NCBI GenBank assembly: GCA_017795085.1
Contig: CP051246.1
Span: forward strand, 1,366,514 to 1,430,513
Origin: Salegentibacter sp.
GTDB lineage: Bacteria > Bacteroidota > Bacteroidia > Flavobacteriales > Flavobacteriaceae
Direction of reading: 5' to 3'
DNA length: 64,000 bases
Part shown: positions 32,455 to 42,105 of the stretch, in pieces
Layout of the letters: each line of letters starts with the position of its first letter
Position numbering within the stretch: the first letter of the stretch is position 1
Notes under the pieces: model-generated
Told to the model about the DNA's origin: nothing
Databases searched by the model: none
Seen by the model: the letters and a program-made list of their open reading frames with translations, nothing else
Position numbers and translations under genes: made by a program

Positions 32455-35295
32455 TTACTTCTTAAATTCTTGGGGAAGCATTTTAAAAATTAAAGGACTA
32501 TTTTTTAAATGTTTGGCAGCAGTTGCCTGAATATCTATAGGATCAATAGATTGTATAAATGTTTTTTTTTCTTCCTCTGAAACCCAGTTATTATCATCTT
32601 GAATTACCCCATACATTTCTTGAATTATCTTTCCAGGAGTTAATCTTCTATTTAACTGCATTTTCTTTACATTCTCTAAAAGGGAAAATTCCACGGGATT
32701 TTTCTTTAAAATTTCAACTACACCTTTTGACTCCTTAATTAGACGGTCTGTATTTTCAGGAGAGGCATTAAAATCTAGGTACATTCCATTATATTTATAA
32801 AAGCTGGAATGATCTCTTATCGCTAGTATCTGATATGTACCACCTTCGCTCGACTCGAACCGCATACGTCTGATTAATAATTCCGCTAATATTCTGCGTA
32901 AGATATTAAGTTTAATTTCCTCTTTCCAGTTTAAAATGCCAGTGCTGGTTTTTTTAATATAAGCTACTCTTACCATAGCTAATTCTAAAGGAGCTTGGGA
33001 ATAGAATGTTTTTGATTTTACCGAATCCATTAATGAATCCACATTTGTATTTATACAATTTGATGGGGTGAACTTTTCGGGAAGGTTTCCTAAATACTTT
33101 TGACATAGTTTTAAAACCTTTTCTTCATTAAATTTCCCTGAGAATAAAAAGGTAAAAGAGCCAGCATCATTAAAAATCCGGTTGTAAATTTCCTGAATTC
33201 TATTTAAGTTTATTTGTTCAAGCCCTTCAATAAATTTTTTTCCCTTTGGGGTAAAATCCTTGTGAGGTATAATTTCCCTAAATGCGGTCTCAAAATTTTC
33301 AGCCGGATAATTTTTATAGGCTATATTAATTTTCTGCTGAATCCTCCAGTCTTCAAAGGCAGTAATATTAAAATTAGGAGATGTAAAATATAGATATATC
33401 AATTGCAAAGCAGTTTCCAAATCCTTTAAAGTAAATTTTCCTTTTAAACCAGACGCATCGCTCTCAACATAGGGTGATACATAACCATCAAACTCCTTTT
33501 GGTTTAAATATCGTTTTAATTCAAACTTATCGAAATCGCCGATTCCAGAATTTTTCAGTATTGAAGGAGCATGGATTACTGCGTAATAATCTTCTTCGGA
33601 AAAACAATTTACTCCCCGGGGTGAAAATCCTCGAAAACTTATTTGATGTTGGTCTGATACTTTATCTGAATTCTTTTTTAGTGTAGGCTTGAGTATAACT
33701 CGTAATCCATTTTTCATCCGATAGCTTTTGCCGCCGGGAATTTTAGTTTCCAATTTTTCTAACGAGTCTTTATTGAGTGCTGATATTTTTGATGTATCTA
33801 TCAGTACTAAATTCTTGTTAGGGGTAACAGGTGACTCAACCGGTAACCTGTTTACTTCAGTTATCCAGTTTCTAAGCTTTTTTTCAGAAATATCTAATGA
33901 CTGATCGTCTTTATATCCCACAATACTTATATCCTCCGGTTCCTCCTTAATGTATTTTTTAATTTGAGAATTGAATTCGTCTATACTTAGACCTTCTAAA
34001 ATTTTGTTCAGAATTTCAGATTTGCGATGTGGTAAGGCCTCTCCGGTTATAAAATGTTCATAAATTTGATTTTTCCAATAACGAACTTTTGAGGTATCGG
34101 TTTCTCTTAATGATTTAAGATAATTAATTTTGGCTGTAGTAAACTCCTTATCAGAGAACCCGTACTTCTTTATTTTTTTCAATGGTTTAAACACATTTAC
34201 AAAAACATTCTCTTCCAAACTCTTCTCTGGAATAACCTCAATTTTTAGGGCCGAGGGAGGTTTCAGAAATTTAGAACGAATAGATAAAAATGTATTATAT
34301 TCCTGTAAGACTTCCAGATACCTTTTGTTTAAAGACTCAATAAAGAGTTCTCTGACTAAATAATCTTTTAACCCTTGCCTACTTTTTGGAGCATTATGTT
34401 CAGATTGACGAAAATATAGTCGTAACTGTATTGGTCTATAGGGTAGGTGATCATTGTCCCCTTTAAGTTCTTTTTTATAAAATTGCGGGTCTTTTTTAAG
34501 ATAACTCGCCTGATCAACGGTTGTTCGTGGAGGATGATCCATCCGTTTTCTCTTTGAAAACTTTTCTTTTATCATTTTTTCAATGCTATCTACATCATCC
34601 ATATCCCCTGTAATTACAATTGCCATTAAATCGGGCCTATACCATTTCTTGTAGAAGTTGATTATTTTCTTAGGTTTAAAATTTAAGATATGATACGCAT
34701 AATCATCAGGAGGGGCTGCGCCCCATCCTGTTATTTGTTTTTCTATAAAATAGGAATAAATATCAGGTCTAAAGTTTCCTCCATTTGCTTCTCCGAGTAC
34801 AGTACTACGTTCCAAATCAATATTTTCATCTGTAAAATCTAAATTCCATAATATATTCTGAAAGAAATTAAATGCAACCTCTAAACCCAGGGGGTTCTCT
34901 TTAGATGTTTGTACAAAATAATCTGTGTAATCATTAGATGTTAACCCATTTATATCAGCTAAACCTATTCCGGCTTTATCAATGAGGTTAGGGGTGTCAT
35001 TAGTTGAAATATTTCTTCCCGCAGTAAATCCAAGATGTTCAACAATATGAGCAAATCCGGTTTCCCCGGAACGCTCATGAAAATATCCAGCTTTAACTAC
35101 AAGTCTTAAATTCAATCCGGCAGCGGGATTATCAATGGGTTTAATGTAATAAGTCAAACCACTGGTTAATTTACCATACCTAATACTCGAATCTAGTGGG
35201 ATACTGTCATTTAAAGGTTGATTGGCCATCGAAACATTAATAACCGAGGCTGCAATAAATGATAATAAAAACCTTATTTTTAATCTTGTTTTCAT
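32455..35295 (-). CDS. M16-family (insulinase-like) zinc metallopeptidase
   Basis: 946 aa with an N-terminal signal peptide, so it is periplasmic. The inverted zinc motif HxxEH is present as HIVEH at residues 83-87, and a downstream Glu in ERSTVLGEANGG (residues 162-169) completes the site. Two M16 repeats are visible (second from about residue 510, lacking HxxEH), as in pitrilysin-type enzymes. It is the third gene of the susC-susD operon, 21 bases after susD. M16 enzymes paired with TonB-dependent importers can degrade imported peptides or proteins, as in ferredoxin uptake systems. Confidence 0.88.
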   Translation of the reverse strand: MKTRLKIRFLLSFIAASVINVSMANQPLNDSIPLDSSIRYGKLTSGLTYYIKPIDNPAAGLNLRLVVKAGYFHERSGETGFAHIVEHLGFTAGRNISTNDTPNLIDKAGIGLADINGLTSNDYTDYFVQTSKENPLGLEVAFNFFQNILWNLDFTDENIDLERSTVLGEANGGNFRPDIYSYFIEKQITGWGAAPPDDYAYHILNFKPKKIINFYKKWYRPDLMAIVITGDMDDVDSIEKMIKEKFSKRKRMDHPPRTTVDQASYLKKDPQFYKKELKGDNDHLPYRPIQLRLYFRQSEHNAPKSRQGLKDYLVRELFIESLNKRYLEVLQEYNTFLSIRSKFLKPPSALKIEVIPEKSLEENVFVNVFKPLKKIKKYGFSDKEFTTAKINYLKSLRETDTSKVRYWKNQIYEHFITGEALPHRKSEILNKILEGLSIDEFNSQIKKYIKEEPEDISIVGYKDDQSLDISEKKLRNWITEVNRLPVESPVTPNKNLVLIDTSKISALNKDSLEKLETKIPGGKSYRMKNGLRVILKPTLKKNSDKVSDQHQISFRGFSPRGVNCFSEEDYYAVIHAPSILKNSGIGDFDKFELKRYLNQKEFDGYVSPYVESDASGLKGKFTLKDLETALQLIYLYFTSPNFNITAFEDWRIQQKINIAYKNYPAENFETAFREIIPHKDFTPKGKKFIEGLEQINLNRIQEIYNRIFNDAGSFTFLFSGKFNEEKVLKLCQKYLGNLPEKFTPSNCINTNVDSLMDSVKSKTFYSQAPLELAMVRVAYIKKTSTGILNWKEEIKLNILRRILAELLIRRMRFESSEGGTYQILAIRDHSSFYKYNGMYLDFNASPENTDRLIKESKGVVEILKKNPVEFSLLENVKKMQLNRRLTPGKIIQEMYGVIQDDNNWVSEEEKKTFIQSIDPIDIQATAAKHLKNSPLIFKMLPQEFKK

Positions 35296-35316
35296 GACTA
35301 TTAAGCTTTAAAGAAA

Positions 35317-36702
35317 TTAATATCCTTCATTTTGAGTTAGGTTGGGGTTTTTTCTTAGTTCATCTTCCGGGATCGGATAAAAAACATCGGTATCCTCCCA
35401 GAATGGTTTTTTGGAAGACAAAACAGCGTCAGCTTCCCCACTACGTTTAAGGTCCAGCCAACGGAGTCCCCATTCGGTAAACAATTCTTTTCGACGTTCT
35501 TCCAGTATGAGATTTAAAATTTCATCCTGATTGATACCAGGATCATTTGTATTTTGGGCGCTTAAGTTTGAACGCTGTCGTATTTTGTTTAAATCCTCAA
35601 TGGCCTCCATCAATTTATCCTGCCGGGCATGTGCTTCAGCCCTGATCAAGTATTGCTCCGCCAGTCTCATAACCATGGAATACTCTGAAATTTCGTCTGT
35701 GGCATTCTTAACCTTATACTTATAAGGGAAATAGTAGCTTTCGTTTTCAGTTGTAAAAAGCCCGATCCATTGCTCCAGGCGGGTATCATTGCTTTCAAAT
35801 GATTCTATGAAATCTTCAGTTAAAGCAACACTGCCGCGATTGTTTAACATAATAAACAATGCACCTTCCCGGGTATTGGTTTGGGAAGCTCCTCCTTCCC
35901 GGGGGGATATTTGCCAAATAGCTTCCCTGCTGTTAGCTAAAAAGACTTCCTCATGTGCTAATAATTCAAAGGTTTGTGAGGCCTCAATTACTTCCGTACT
36001 ATAGTCCTCTGCCAGTTCCCACTCTTCTAAATGAAGATATACCCTTGCCAGCAATGCCATAGCCGTAAAACGGTTGGCCCGCAATCGCTCTCCATTCTCG
36101 TAAGTGCTGCCTAATTGTTCAGCGGCAATTTCTAAATCCTGAATGATTTGGTTGTAAATTTCGGAGGAACTATTTCTAGTTTTTCGGGAATTATCATCGT
36201 AGTCCGTACTAAGTACCAGCGGAACCTCTCCGTATAAATTAACCAGGTAGTAATAGGTAAAGGCCCGGATAAACCTGGCTTCGCCTGTAAGCTTTTCATT
36301 CAGCTCTGGTGAAATATTGCTATTGTCTCTTAGGCCTTCTAAAACGGCGTTGGCCATATAAATAATGTTATAAGCACTTGACCAAATGCCCAGGTTATAG
36401 CTGTTGCTTATAAAAATTTCATTTTCTTCAAACTCGAGTAAATTGGTAGTTGTTACTGTTGCCTTAAGGTTATCGGCTGATAATGCTGAAAGCACAGTAA
36501 CCGATGTTTGAAAACCACTGGAAAAAGTAGCCTGGTACAATTCATTATAAATACCTTTTACTGCACTGTTGGCTGTTTCATCACTACTAAAAACGCTTTC
36601 ACTAATTATCCGGTCATCGGGAATTTCAACTTCAACAAAATCTTCACATGAAAGTTGTAATGTGCAGGCAAGTGCCAGTATAAAAATTTTATAATATTTC
36701 AT
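35317..36702 (-). CDS. SusD/RagB-family outer-membrane lipoprotein
   Basis: 461 aa. Lipoprotein signal peptide ending in the lipobox LQLSC, then CEDFVEVEIPDDRI and the SusD TPR-like body (ARFIRAFTYYYLVNLYGEVPLV, FTAMALLARVYLHLEEW), ending in WLDLKRSG...FYPIPEDELRKNPNLTQNEGY, the usual SusD C-terminus. It caps the SusC channel and binds substrate on the cell surface. It starts 11 bases after the susC stop. Confidence 0.93.
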   Translation of the reverse strand: MKYYKIFILALACTLQLSCEDFVEVEIPDDRIISESVFSSDETANSAVKGIYNELYQATFSSGFQTSVTVLSALSADNLKATVTTTNLLEFEENEIFISNSYNLGIWSSAYNIIYMANAVLEGLRDNSNISPELNEKLTGEARFIRAFTYYYLVNLYGEVPLVLSTDYDDNSRKTRNSSSEIYNQIIQDLEIAAEQLGSTYENGERLRANRFTAMALLARVYLHLEEWELAEDYSTEVIEASQTFELLAHEEVFLANSREAIWQISPREGGASQTNTREGALFIMLNNRGSVALTEDFIESFESNDTRLEQWIGLFTTENESYYFPYKYKVKNATDEISEYSMVMRLAEQYLIRAEAHARQDKLMEAIEDLNKIRQRSNLSAQNTNDPGINQDEILNLILEERRKELFTEWGLRWLDLKRSGEADAVLSSKKPFWEDTDVFYPIPEDELRKNPNLTQNEGY

Positions 36703-36713
36703 AATGCTTAATT

Positions 36714-39700
36714 TTAAAGGGTTATTCGAATGCCGGAGGTGATGGTGCGCAGAGGGGGAATAACTTGTCCTCCTTGTGGGTCAAGACCAAGGTAGTCTGT
36801 AGCTGTAAATAGATTCTGTCCGTGTAAATAAAGATCAAGTGCTTTTATCCCTAAGTCTTGTAGTATATCCTTCGGAAACTTGTAACTTAAAGACAGTGTT
36901 TTTAAGCGTAAAAAAGATGCATCCGTGATCATTAAGTCTGTATTCAATACATCAAAATAAGACAATAAGGAGGGTATTGACTGCGAAAGTTGTTGAATAT
37001 TAGTATTATCCCCCGGCTGAGTCCAGGCATTAAGTATTTGAGTTGAATTATTCCCGTAACTCCCCGGCGAGTTGAACATTTCAACTAAATAGCTAGGCCT
37101 ATCCTGATTTATATATTCAAAAAGAAACCCCAGGTTAAAATTTTTGTAATTAATGGTATTTTGTATACCTCCATAAAATTTTCTCCCTAAAAATGCGGTA
37201 CCTGTCTGATCACTGAAATCAATTCTTCCATCATCATTAACATCCTGTATTTCATATTGTCCTGTTTCAGGATTAATCCCGCCATACTTATATACCAATG
37301 CAATATCTAATGGTTCTCCAATTCTATAGGTCTGCCTGTAGGAGGTAAGTTCAAGGTTGTCGAACTCCACCAATTTGTTTCTGGGGACCGTAAAATTAAG
37401 GGAAGTTTGCCAGGAAAAATTATCGCCTTTAATATTAAGGGAGTTTAGCGCTATTTCCCAACCGGAATTTTCAATGGTGGCCGGAAGGTTAGCCTGTACG
37501 GAACTAAACCCTGTTATAGCTGGCAAGGGGTAACCAATCAACTGGTTGGAAGATCTGTTTCTATACCAGTTTAGTTCTAAATTTATTCGATCTTCTATAA
37601 AGCCCAGTTGAAGCGCTGCTTCCAGTTTTCTGTTAATTTCCCATGAAAAATTAGGATTATAGAGTTTAGTGGGATATAAACCACCAGGACCATCCGTAGC
37701 CTCATAAGTATCCATAAACCCGTAGTCCGGAATTTGATCACTGCCGGTTGTTCCGTAACTTCCCCTAAGTTTTCCAAAACTTAAAAAGGGTAAATTTTCC
37801 TGAATAAAAGCTTCTTCCGAAAAAATCCAGGCGGCTCCTATGGCTCCAAAATTTGCAATACGTTTGTTTAGGCCAAACCTGGAACTCCCATCTTTTCGCC
37901 CGGTAATATTTAAGTAATATTTCTTTTTCCAGTCAAAGCCTAATCGGCCAAATATAGCAGCATAACGGTAGTGTAACTTTTCATCTGAATTTATCCTAAC
38001 ACCATCTGCTGCCCTTAGATTCCCAACCAGGCTATCATCGCCATAACCAGTACCTTCAAAAGTTAGAAAACTATTTTTATTATCTTGAAGGGTTAGGCCT
38101 GCAAGGACATCTATATTTAGATTTCCGAGGCTTTTATTATATACAAGTTGGGGTTCGATAATCCAGGAATTTCGCTGGGTATTGTTATGGTATGACCTTA
38201 GATTCACCTGATCCCAGGTGCTGGGGTCGTAACTGTCAATCAAAAATCGCGTATTCTCCCCACTGCTTAAGTTTGAGTACCCTAGACTAGTCTTTAATTG
38301 TAATCCTTCCAGTATGTTATATTGAACACTTAGGTTGGATATCAGGTTATTAGTTTTTATATTTTGAGGCCTGAACAATCCTTGCAAGGGATTATCCCAA
38401 CTACCCCCTGCCCAGTTTAAACTACCGTCTTCATTATATAATTCAGGAGCATTTGGTGGTAGGATAATTGCTCTTTCAACAAAATTGTTACCATAGAACA
38501 ATTCATTATTATCATAACCGTAATTAGCTGTGAAGTCCAATACAAATTTACGGTCTTTAGATTTGTGATGTAAACTAAGATTTGCCGTTGCTTTATTATA
38601 TTCAAAAGTCCCCGGAAATACAGAACCTTCATTCCGATAGGATCCTCCGAGCCGGAACGAAGTTTGTTCATTGCCACCTGATACCACCATGTTCAAATCG
38701 GTTATTGGAGAAGTTCCGCCCAATAACTCTTCCTGCCAGTCGGTTTCCCGGTTCTGATCCCACAGCACCAGGTCTGGGGCGTTAGACTCGGTTGGAGTGG
38801 CACCATCATTTTCAAATGCTGTTCTGCGGACTTCCAAATACTCTTCGGTGTTCATTAAGTCCATCCGGTTGGAAACTTTCGAGAAACCCGTGTATATCTT
38901 TGCCTCGACCTGTGTTTGGTCGCCTTTATTTTTCTTGGTACTAATAAGAACAACGCCATTGGCTCCACGAGATCCATAAATAGCCGTGGCATCAGCATCT
39001 TTTAAAACCTCTATACTGGCTATGTTCGATAAGTTTAAAGTACTCAGGGGATCCATTCCGCTGCTGTTGGTAAATGGACCTACACTATTTATGGAATTGG
39101 CATTAATTGGAACACCATCTACTATAAAGAGGGGTTGATCTGCTCCCGAACGTAAACTGCTCCTTCCCCTAATTCGAATAGAGGAAGCGACACCACGAAC
39201 TCCGCTGGGTTGTTCTACTTCTACTCCGGCCATCCTGCCCTGCAGGGCTTCAAGTGGACCAACAACCGGCTGTTGTTCTATATCCTCCCCGGAAACCCTT
39301 GAGATACTTCCCGTTCTTTCTCTATCTGTAGTATTATAATACCCCGCATTGATTTCTACTGCGCCCAGGGCCTGTACATCTTCTTCTAATTGGATGTCGA
39401 TTTCTTCCTGGCCATCTACGGCAACTTCCCTGCTTTTAAAGCCCAGGTAAGAAATAACTAATGTGGCTCCGGCCGGCGCGGTGAGTTCATAGTTTCCTTC
39501 CATATTGGTGAGGGTGCCGTTGTTGCTGTCATTAATAGAAACGGTAGCACCAGGAACGGGCAGCCCGTCTTTATCGGTGATAGTTCCCGTTATGGTGATA
39601 TCCTGAAAATAAGGAAGTGGTTTTGGTGTGGCCGCTGACAATGATTTTATTGAAAATATCAGGAGCAGGCCAATAACTATCACCGCCACGATATATACGC

Positions 39701-39722
39701 GGCTTTGGTAATTATTTTTCAT
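36714..39722 (-). CDS. SusC/RagA-family TonB-dependent transporter
   Basis: 1002 aa. N-terminal signal anchor, a carboxypeptidase-D regulatory-like domain (ITGTITDKDGLPVPGATVSI), a plug domain with the SusC landmark IRIRGRSSL and VDGVPI, then a 22-strand barrel. No STN domain precedes the regulatory-like domain, so it does not look like a sigma/anti-sigma-linked receptor. It imports a substrate with SusD; the M16 peptidase partner points to peptides or proteins rather than glycans. Confidence 0.93.
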   Translation of the reverse strand: MKNNYQSRVYIVAVIVIGLLLIFSIKSLSAATPKPLPYFQDITITGTITDKDGLPVPGATVSINDSNNGTLTNMEGNYELTAPAGATLVISYLGFKSREVAVDGQEEIDIQLEEDVQALGAVEINAGYYNTTDRERTGSISRVSGEDIEQQPVVGPLEALQGRMAGVEVEQPSGVRGVASSIRIRGRSSLRSGADQPLFIVDGVPINANSINSVGPFTNSSGMDPLSTLNLSNIASIEVLKDADATAIYGSRGANGVVLISTKKNKGDQTQVEAKIYTGFSKVSNRMDLMNTEEYLEVRRTAFENDGATPTESNAPDLVLWDQNRETDWQEELLGGTSPITDLNMVVSGGNEQTSFRLGGSYRNEGSVFPGTFEYNKATANLSLHHKSKDRKFVLDFTANYGYDNNELFYGNNFVERAIILPPNAPELYNEDGSLNWAGGSWDNPLQGLFRPQNIKTNNLISNLSVQYNILEGLQLKTSLGYSNLSSGENTRFLIDSYDPSTWDQVNLRSYHNNTQRNSWIIEPQLVYNKSLGNLNIDVLAGLTLQDNKNSFLTFEGTGYGDDSLVGNLRAADGVRINSDEKLHYRYAAIFGRLGFDWKKKYYLNITGRKDGSSRFGLNKRIANFGAIGAAWIFSEEAFIQENLPFLSFGKLRGSYGTTGSDQIPDYGFMDTYEATDGPGGLYPTKLYNPNFSWEINRKLEAALQLGFIEDRINLELNWYRNRSSNQLIGYPLPAITGFSSVQANLPATIENSGWEIALNSLNIKGDNFSWQTSLNFTVPRNKLVEFDNLELTSYRQTYRIGEPLDIALVYKYGGINPETGQYEIQDVNDDGRIDFSDQTGTAFLGRKFYGGIQNTINYKNFNLGFLFEYINQDRPSYLVEMFNSPGSYGNNSTQILNAWTQPGDNTNIQQLSQSIPSLLSYFDVLNTDLMITDASFLRLKTLSLSYKFPKDILQDLGIKALDLYLHGQNLFTATDYLGLDPQGGQVIPPLRTITSGIRITL

Positions 39723-39768
39723 AATTTTGCGTGTGATTTTAATGAAACAATTGTTTTATTAAGCCCAG

Positions 39769-39809
39769 GCCTTCCCCACGAGATGCCAATCTTTATTAAT
39801 GGGGAAGGC
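39769..39809 (-). promoter_or_regulatory. Stem-loop in the susC leader
   Basis: Perfect 10-bp stem GCCTTCCCCA / TGGGGAAGGC with a 21-base loop, 46 bases upstream of the susC start. On the plus strand it is followed by TTTTT and would look like a terminator; on the minus strand it would lie in the 5' leader and could modulate expression. Confidence 0.4.
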
Positions 39810-40839
39810 TTTTTGGCTTACTGCCTTAAAGGCCAATTCAAACTCTTTTTACATAGCAACTTCTTTTTTCGTAGCCCATTTAATTCCCTCTTAGGGAGCT
39901 ATGGGGCTTACCATTCTTGTACCATGGCCCTACCCAGGGTACTTGTAAACCTATTAACCAATAAAAATGACCCAAAAAACCCACATAATTGCTCCTTGCT
40001 TTTTACCTAACGGTAAGGTTTAGGTTATGAGGTTTTCCCACCCAAAGCTGTTATTAATAATAGGGCACCTAACAGCAACCCACGGGATTGTTTAAGAGAT
40101 TTTCCTGCTCCCGCAAGCTAGGAATTAGCGAATTACAGTAATGGCTACTGCCGGCCACTTTGGCCTATTAAAATGTAGGGGCAAAAAACCGGCCGCGCTT
40201 ACCTATGAAATTAACCTGCGCGTTTGCAAGAAGAGAAAAAACCTACTACATTTATAGCAGTGCGAATAACCATATTATTGTAGTGGCCTAAATCCCTAAT
40301 GCTACCCTATTTAGTTAACTCTTGGATAGCGGACCGGTATGGCCGGGCAAAAAGCAGGGCTTTTTGCTACCGGTTACGCTACATTATTCTGGCGCACATA
40401 TTATGTTCTTTAAGATAGATTGAAGGGGGTGAGATTGTACCTGTGAGGGAGTACAATTGGTAATGACCGCAGATAATGATTTGCAGTAGCGATACTTTGA
40501 TAGATTTGCTTTACTCGTTTTCATATACCTCAATAGCTTATGATGAACAAGTTTAAAAAGCGAAAAGGCCGGTATTCTACCTCCAACCTTTGCCCAGGCG
40601 CTAGCAGGCCTACAACACGGTTTTCAGTAGAAACCAGCCTAAAGAATTGTGCAAAGATACACAATATCTTTAGACGTGGGTTTAATTCTACCGCCTCGTG
40701 TTGTGTCGAAATGCTAGCTTCGGACGCTGAGGCTCATTAAACTCACAATCTATTTATAGATGTAATAATCAAGTTAAACAGCACAACAAGTGCTTAGTAA
40801 TAACTATGCTAATGTAAAAAGTTAGTTCATACTAAGCAA
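39810..40839. other. 1-kb region without a recognisable gene, with strong hairpins
   Basis: No coding frame has family character. It holds a perfect 9-bp hairpin GCAAAAAGC / GCTTTTTGC with a 3-base loop (40347-40367), itself flanked by two ACCGGT hexamers (40333-40338, 40369-40374), and a large imperfect inverted structure at 40596-40720 described separately. An 8-bp inverted repeat GCTTAGTA / TACTAAGC (40792-40799, 40830-40837) precedes the XRE-type gene and may be its operator. Confidence 0.5.
40596..40720. repeat. Long imperfect inverted repeat
   Basis: Outer arms contain CTAGCA, ACAACACG and GTAGAA on the left and their complements in reverse order on the right (40598-40635 against 40678-40718). 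The inner part folds as CTAAAGA-ATTGTG / CACAAT-A-TCTTTAG with a single bulge. The whole could fold into one extended hairpin with extrahelical bases, reminiscent of an integron attC site, but the RYYYAAC/GTTRRRY core boxes are not matched. Confidence 0.5.
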
Positions 40840-40863
40840 ATGTTTTTGAATATTTTTTTCATA

Positions 40864-41109
40864 ATGGCAAAAAAAGTCGCTCCAAAATCAAAGATAGAAT
40901 GGAAAATAGTTAAGCTCGTGAAAGCGAGAAGAAGCAAATTAAATCGGAGCCAATCAGATATTGCAGAACTATTTGGGGTTACTCGAGGCTATATTGGACA
41001 AATTGAAATGGAAAGCTACTCCAGCATGTATTCTTTTGATCAGTTAAACGAACTGGCAAAATACCTTGAATGTAGTATGAAAGATTTTATGCCTGAAAAT
41101 CCAGCATAG
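40864..41109 (+). CDS. XRE-family helix-turn-helix regulator
   Basis: 81 aa from the ATG at 40864 (MAKKVAPKSKIEW); an ATG 24 bases upstream is less likely because it adds a hydrophobic stretch. HTH_3 domain: RRSKLNRSQSDIAELFGVTRGYIGQIEMESYSSMYSFDQLNELAKYLECSMKDFM. Small XRE proteins of this kind often control defence islands. It stands upstream of an unknown gene and the GHKL ATPase gene, in the same direction. Confidence 0.8.
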   Translation: MAKKVAPKSKIEWKIVKLVKARRSKLNRSQSDIAELFGVTRGYIGQIEMESYSSMYSFDQLNELAKYLECSMKDFMPENPA

Positions 41110-41257
41110 ACATAGGATATTATTATGTATACTTCCTTTTTATGGTTTTCCACATATTGCTCTTATTTTATATTTTGCAATACTGCATTTATTCTGCCAT
41201 ATTTCTATTTTTAAAATATCTTGTAAGGAAAATTAGTTGAGCAAAACATTTAACCGA

Positions 41258-41833
41258 ATGATTGAAAAATACATACAAGCACTGCAAACAGTTGAAAATC
41301 CAACCATCAATTCAGGGTATGACTTACAATCGTGGCAAGCGAAAGCCGTGAATGTTGTAACCCGAATTTATGGAGAAAATAGTAAACAAGAAGAACAAAT
41401 AATTGGGATAAAATTTCGGAGTTATCCAGTATTTGGGACAATTGGAACAAGAAACTCACCATCTACTCGTTCGGGTGGAGGGAATAACGGTAAACATTGC
41501 GAGAGACAAGCAAATGAACTAATAAAAAGTTTTATAGCTGATCTTGAAACATTTGGAGTCCCAGAACCTAAAAAAAGTGAAAATGATGGCGGTATAAATA
41601 TTTCAGTGAACCAAAGTCAAAATCAAACTGTGAATGTAAATGTTATTTGGGAATCTATAAAAGATGAATTAACTGGAAAACAACTAAAAGAAGTTGAAGA
41701 AATTATTGATGATATTGAAGAACCTGAATTGAAAAAGAAAAGGATATTTGAAAAGTTAAAAAGTTTTGGAACTGATTTAGCTTCAAATATAGTTGCTGGA
41801 ATATTAACAAATCCTGCGGTATACGGAGGATAA
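41258..41833 (+). CDS. Uncharacterised protein in defence-like island
   Basis: About 191 aa from the ATG at 41258; a TTG at 41237 could add seven residues. The N-terminal half is helical followed by a Gly/Ser-rich loop (GTRNSPSTRSGGGNNGKHCER). A repeat-like strand NISVNQSQNQTVNVNVIWESI leads to a charged coiled-coil helix and a C-terminal hydrophobic stretch (LASNIVAGILTNPAVYGG) that might touch a membrane. I do not recognise the family. Proteins with this helical core plus short hydrophobic tail are common as small partners in defence loci, but that is inference. Confidence 0.55.
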   Translation: MIEKYIQALQTVENPTINSGYDLQSWQAKAVNVVTRIYGENSKQEEQIIGIKFRSYPVFGTIGTRNSPSTRSGGGNNGKHCERQANELIKSFIADLETFGVPEPKKSENDGGINISVNQSQNQTVNVNVIWESIKDELTGKQLKEVEEIIDDIEEPELKKKRIFEKLKSFGTDLASNIVAGILTNPAVYGG

Positions 41834-42105
41834 AAATACTGTGAACAATCGAGAGGCTTGCTCATCTAAAAACTTACGGTGTATACTATGCGTTTGAGTC
41901 CTGTATCGGCGATGTAATGAAGCTTACTGATTATGATTAACCAATTCTCTATTTATATCGTTTTATCCAGTAGAATAAGAGGAAAATATTTAAGCCCCGA
42001 TTTATTTCTAATTTTTATTTAAGAATTCAAAATTTCTTGCTATTTTGGGTTTTATGTTATCCTTTCCCTACAAAGGTGTTTAATTCTAACCAACTAAGAA
42101 TTTAA

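Noticed and set aside
40596..40720. Integron attC site
   Set aside because: The RYYYAAC and GTTRRRY core boxes do not match and no integron integrase is seen. Kept as a structural finding only.
40540..40740. Small open frame of 66 codons
   Set aside because: It covers the long inverted repeat, and its translation has no domain or compositional sign of a protein, so structure in the DNA explains it better.
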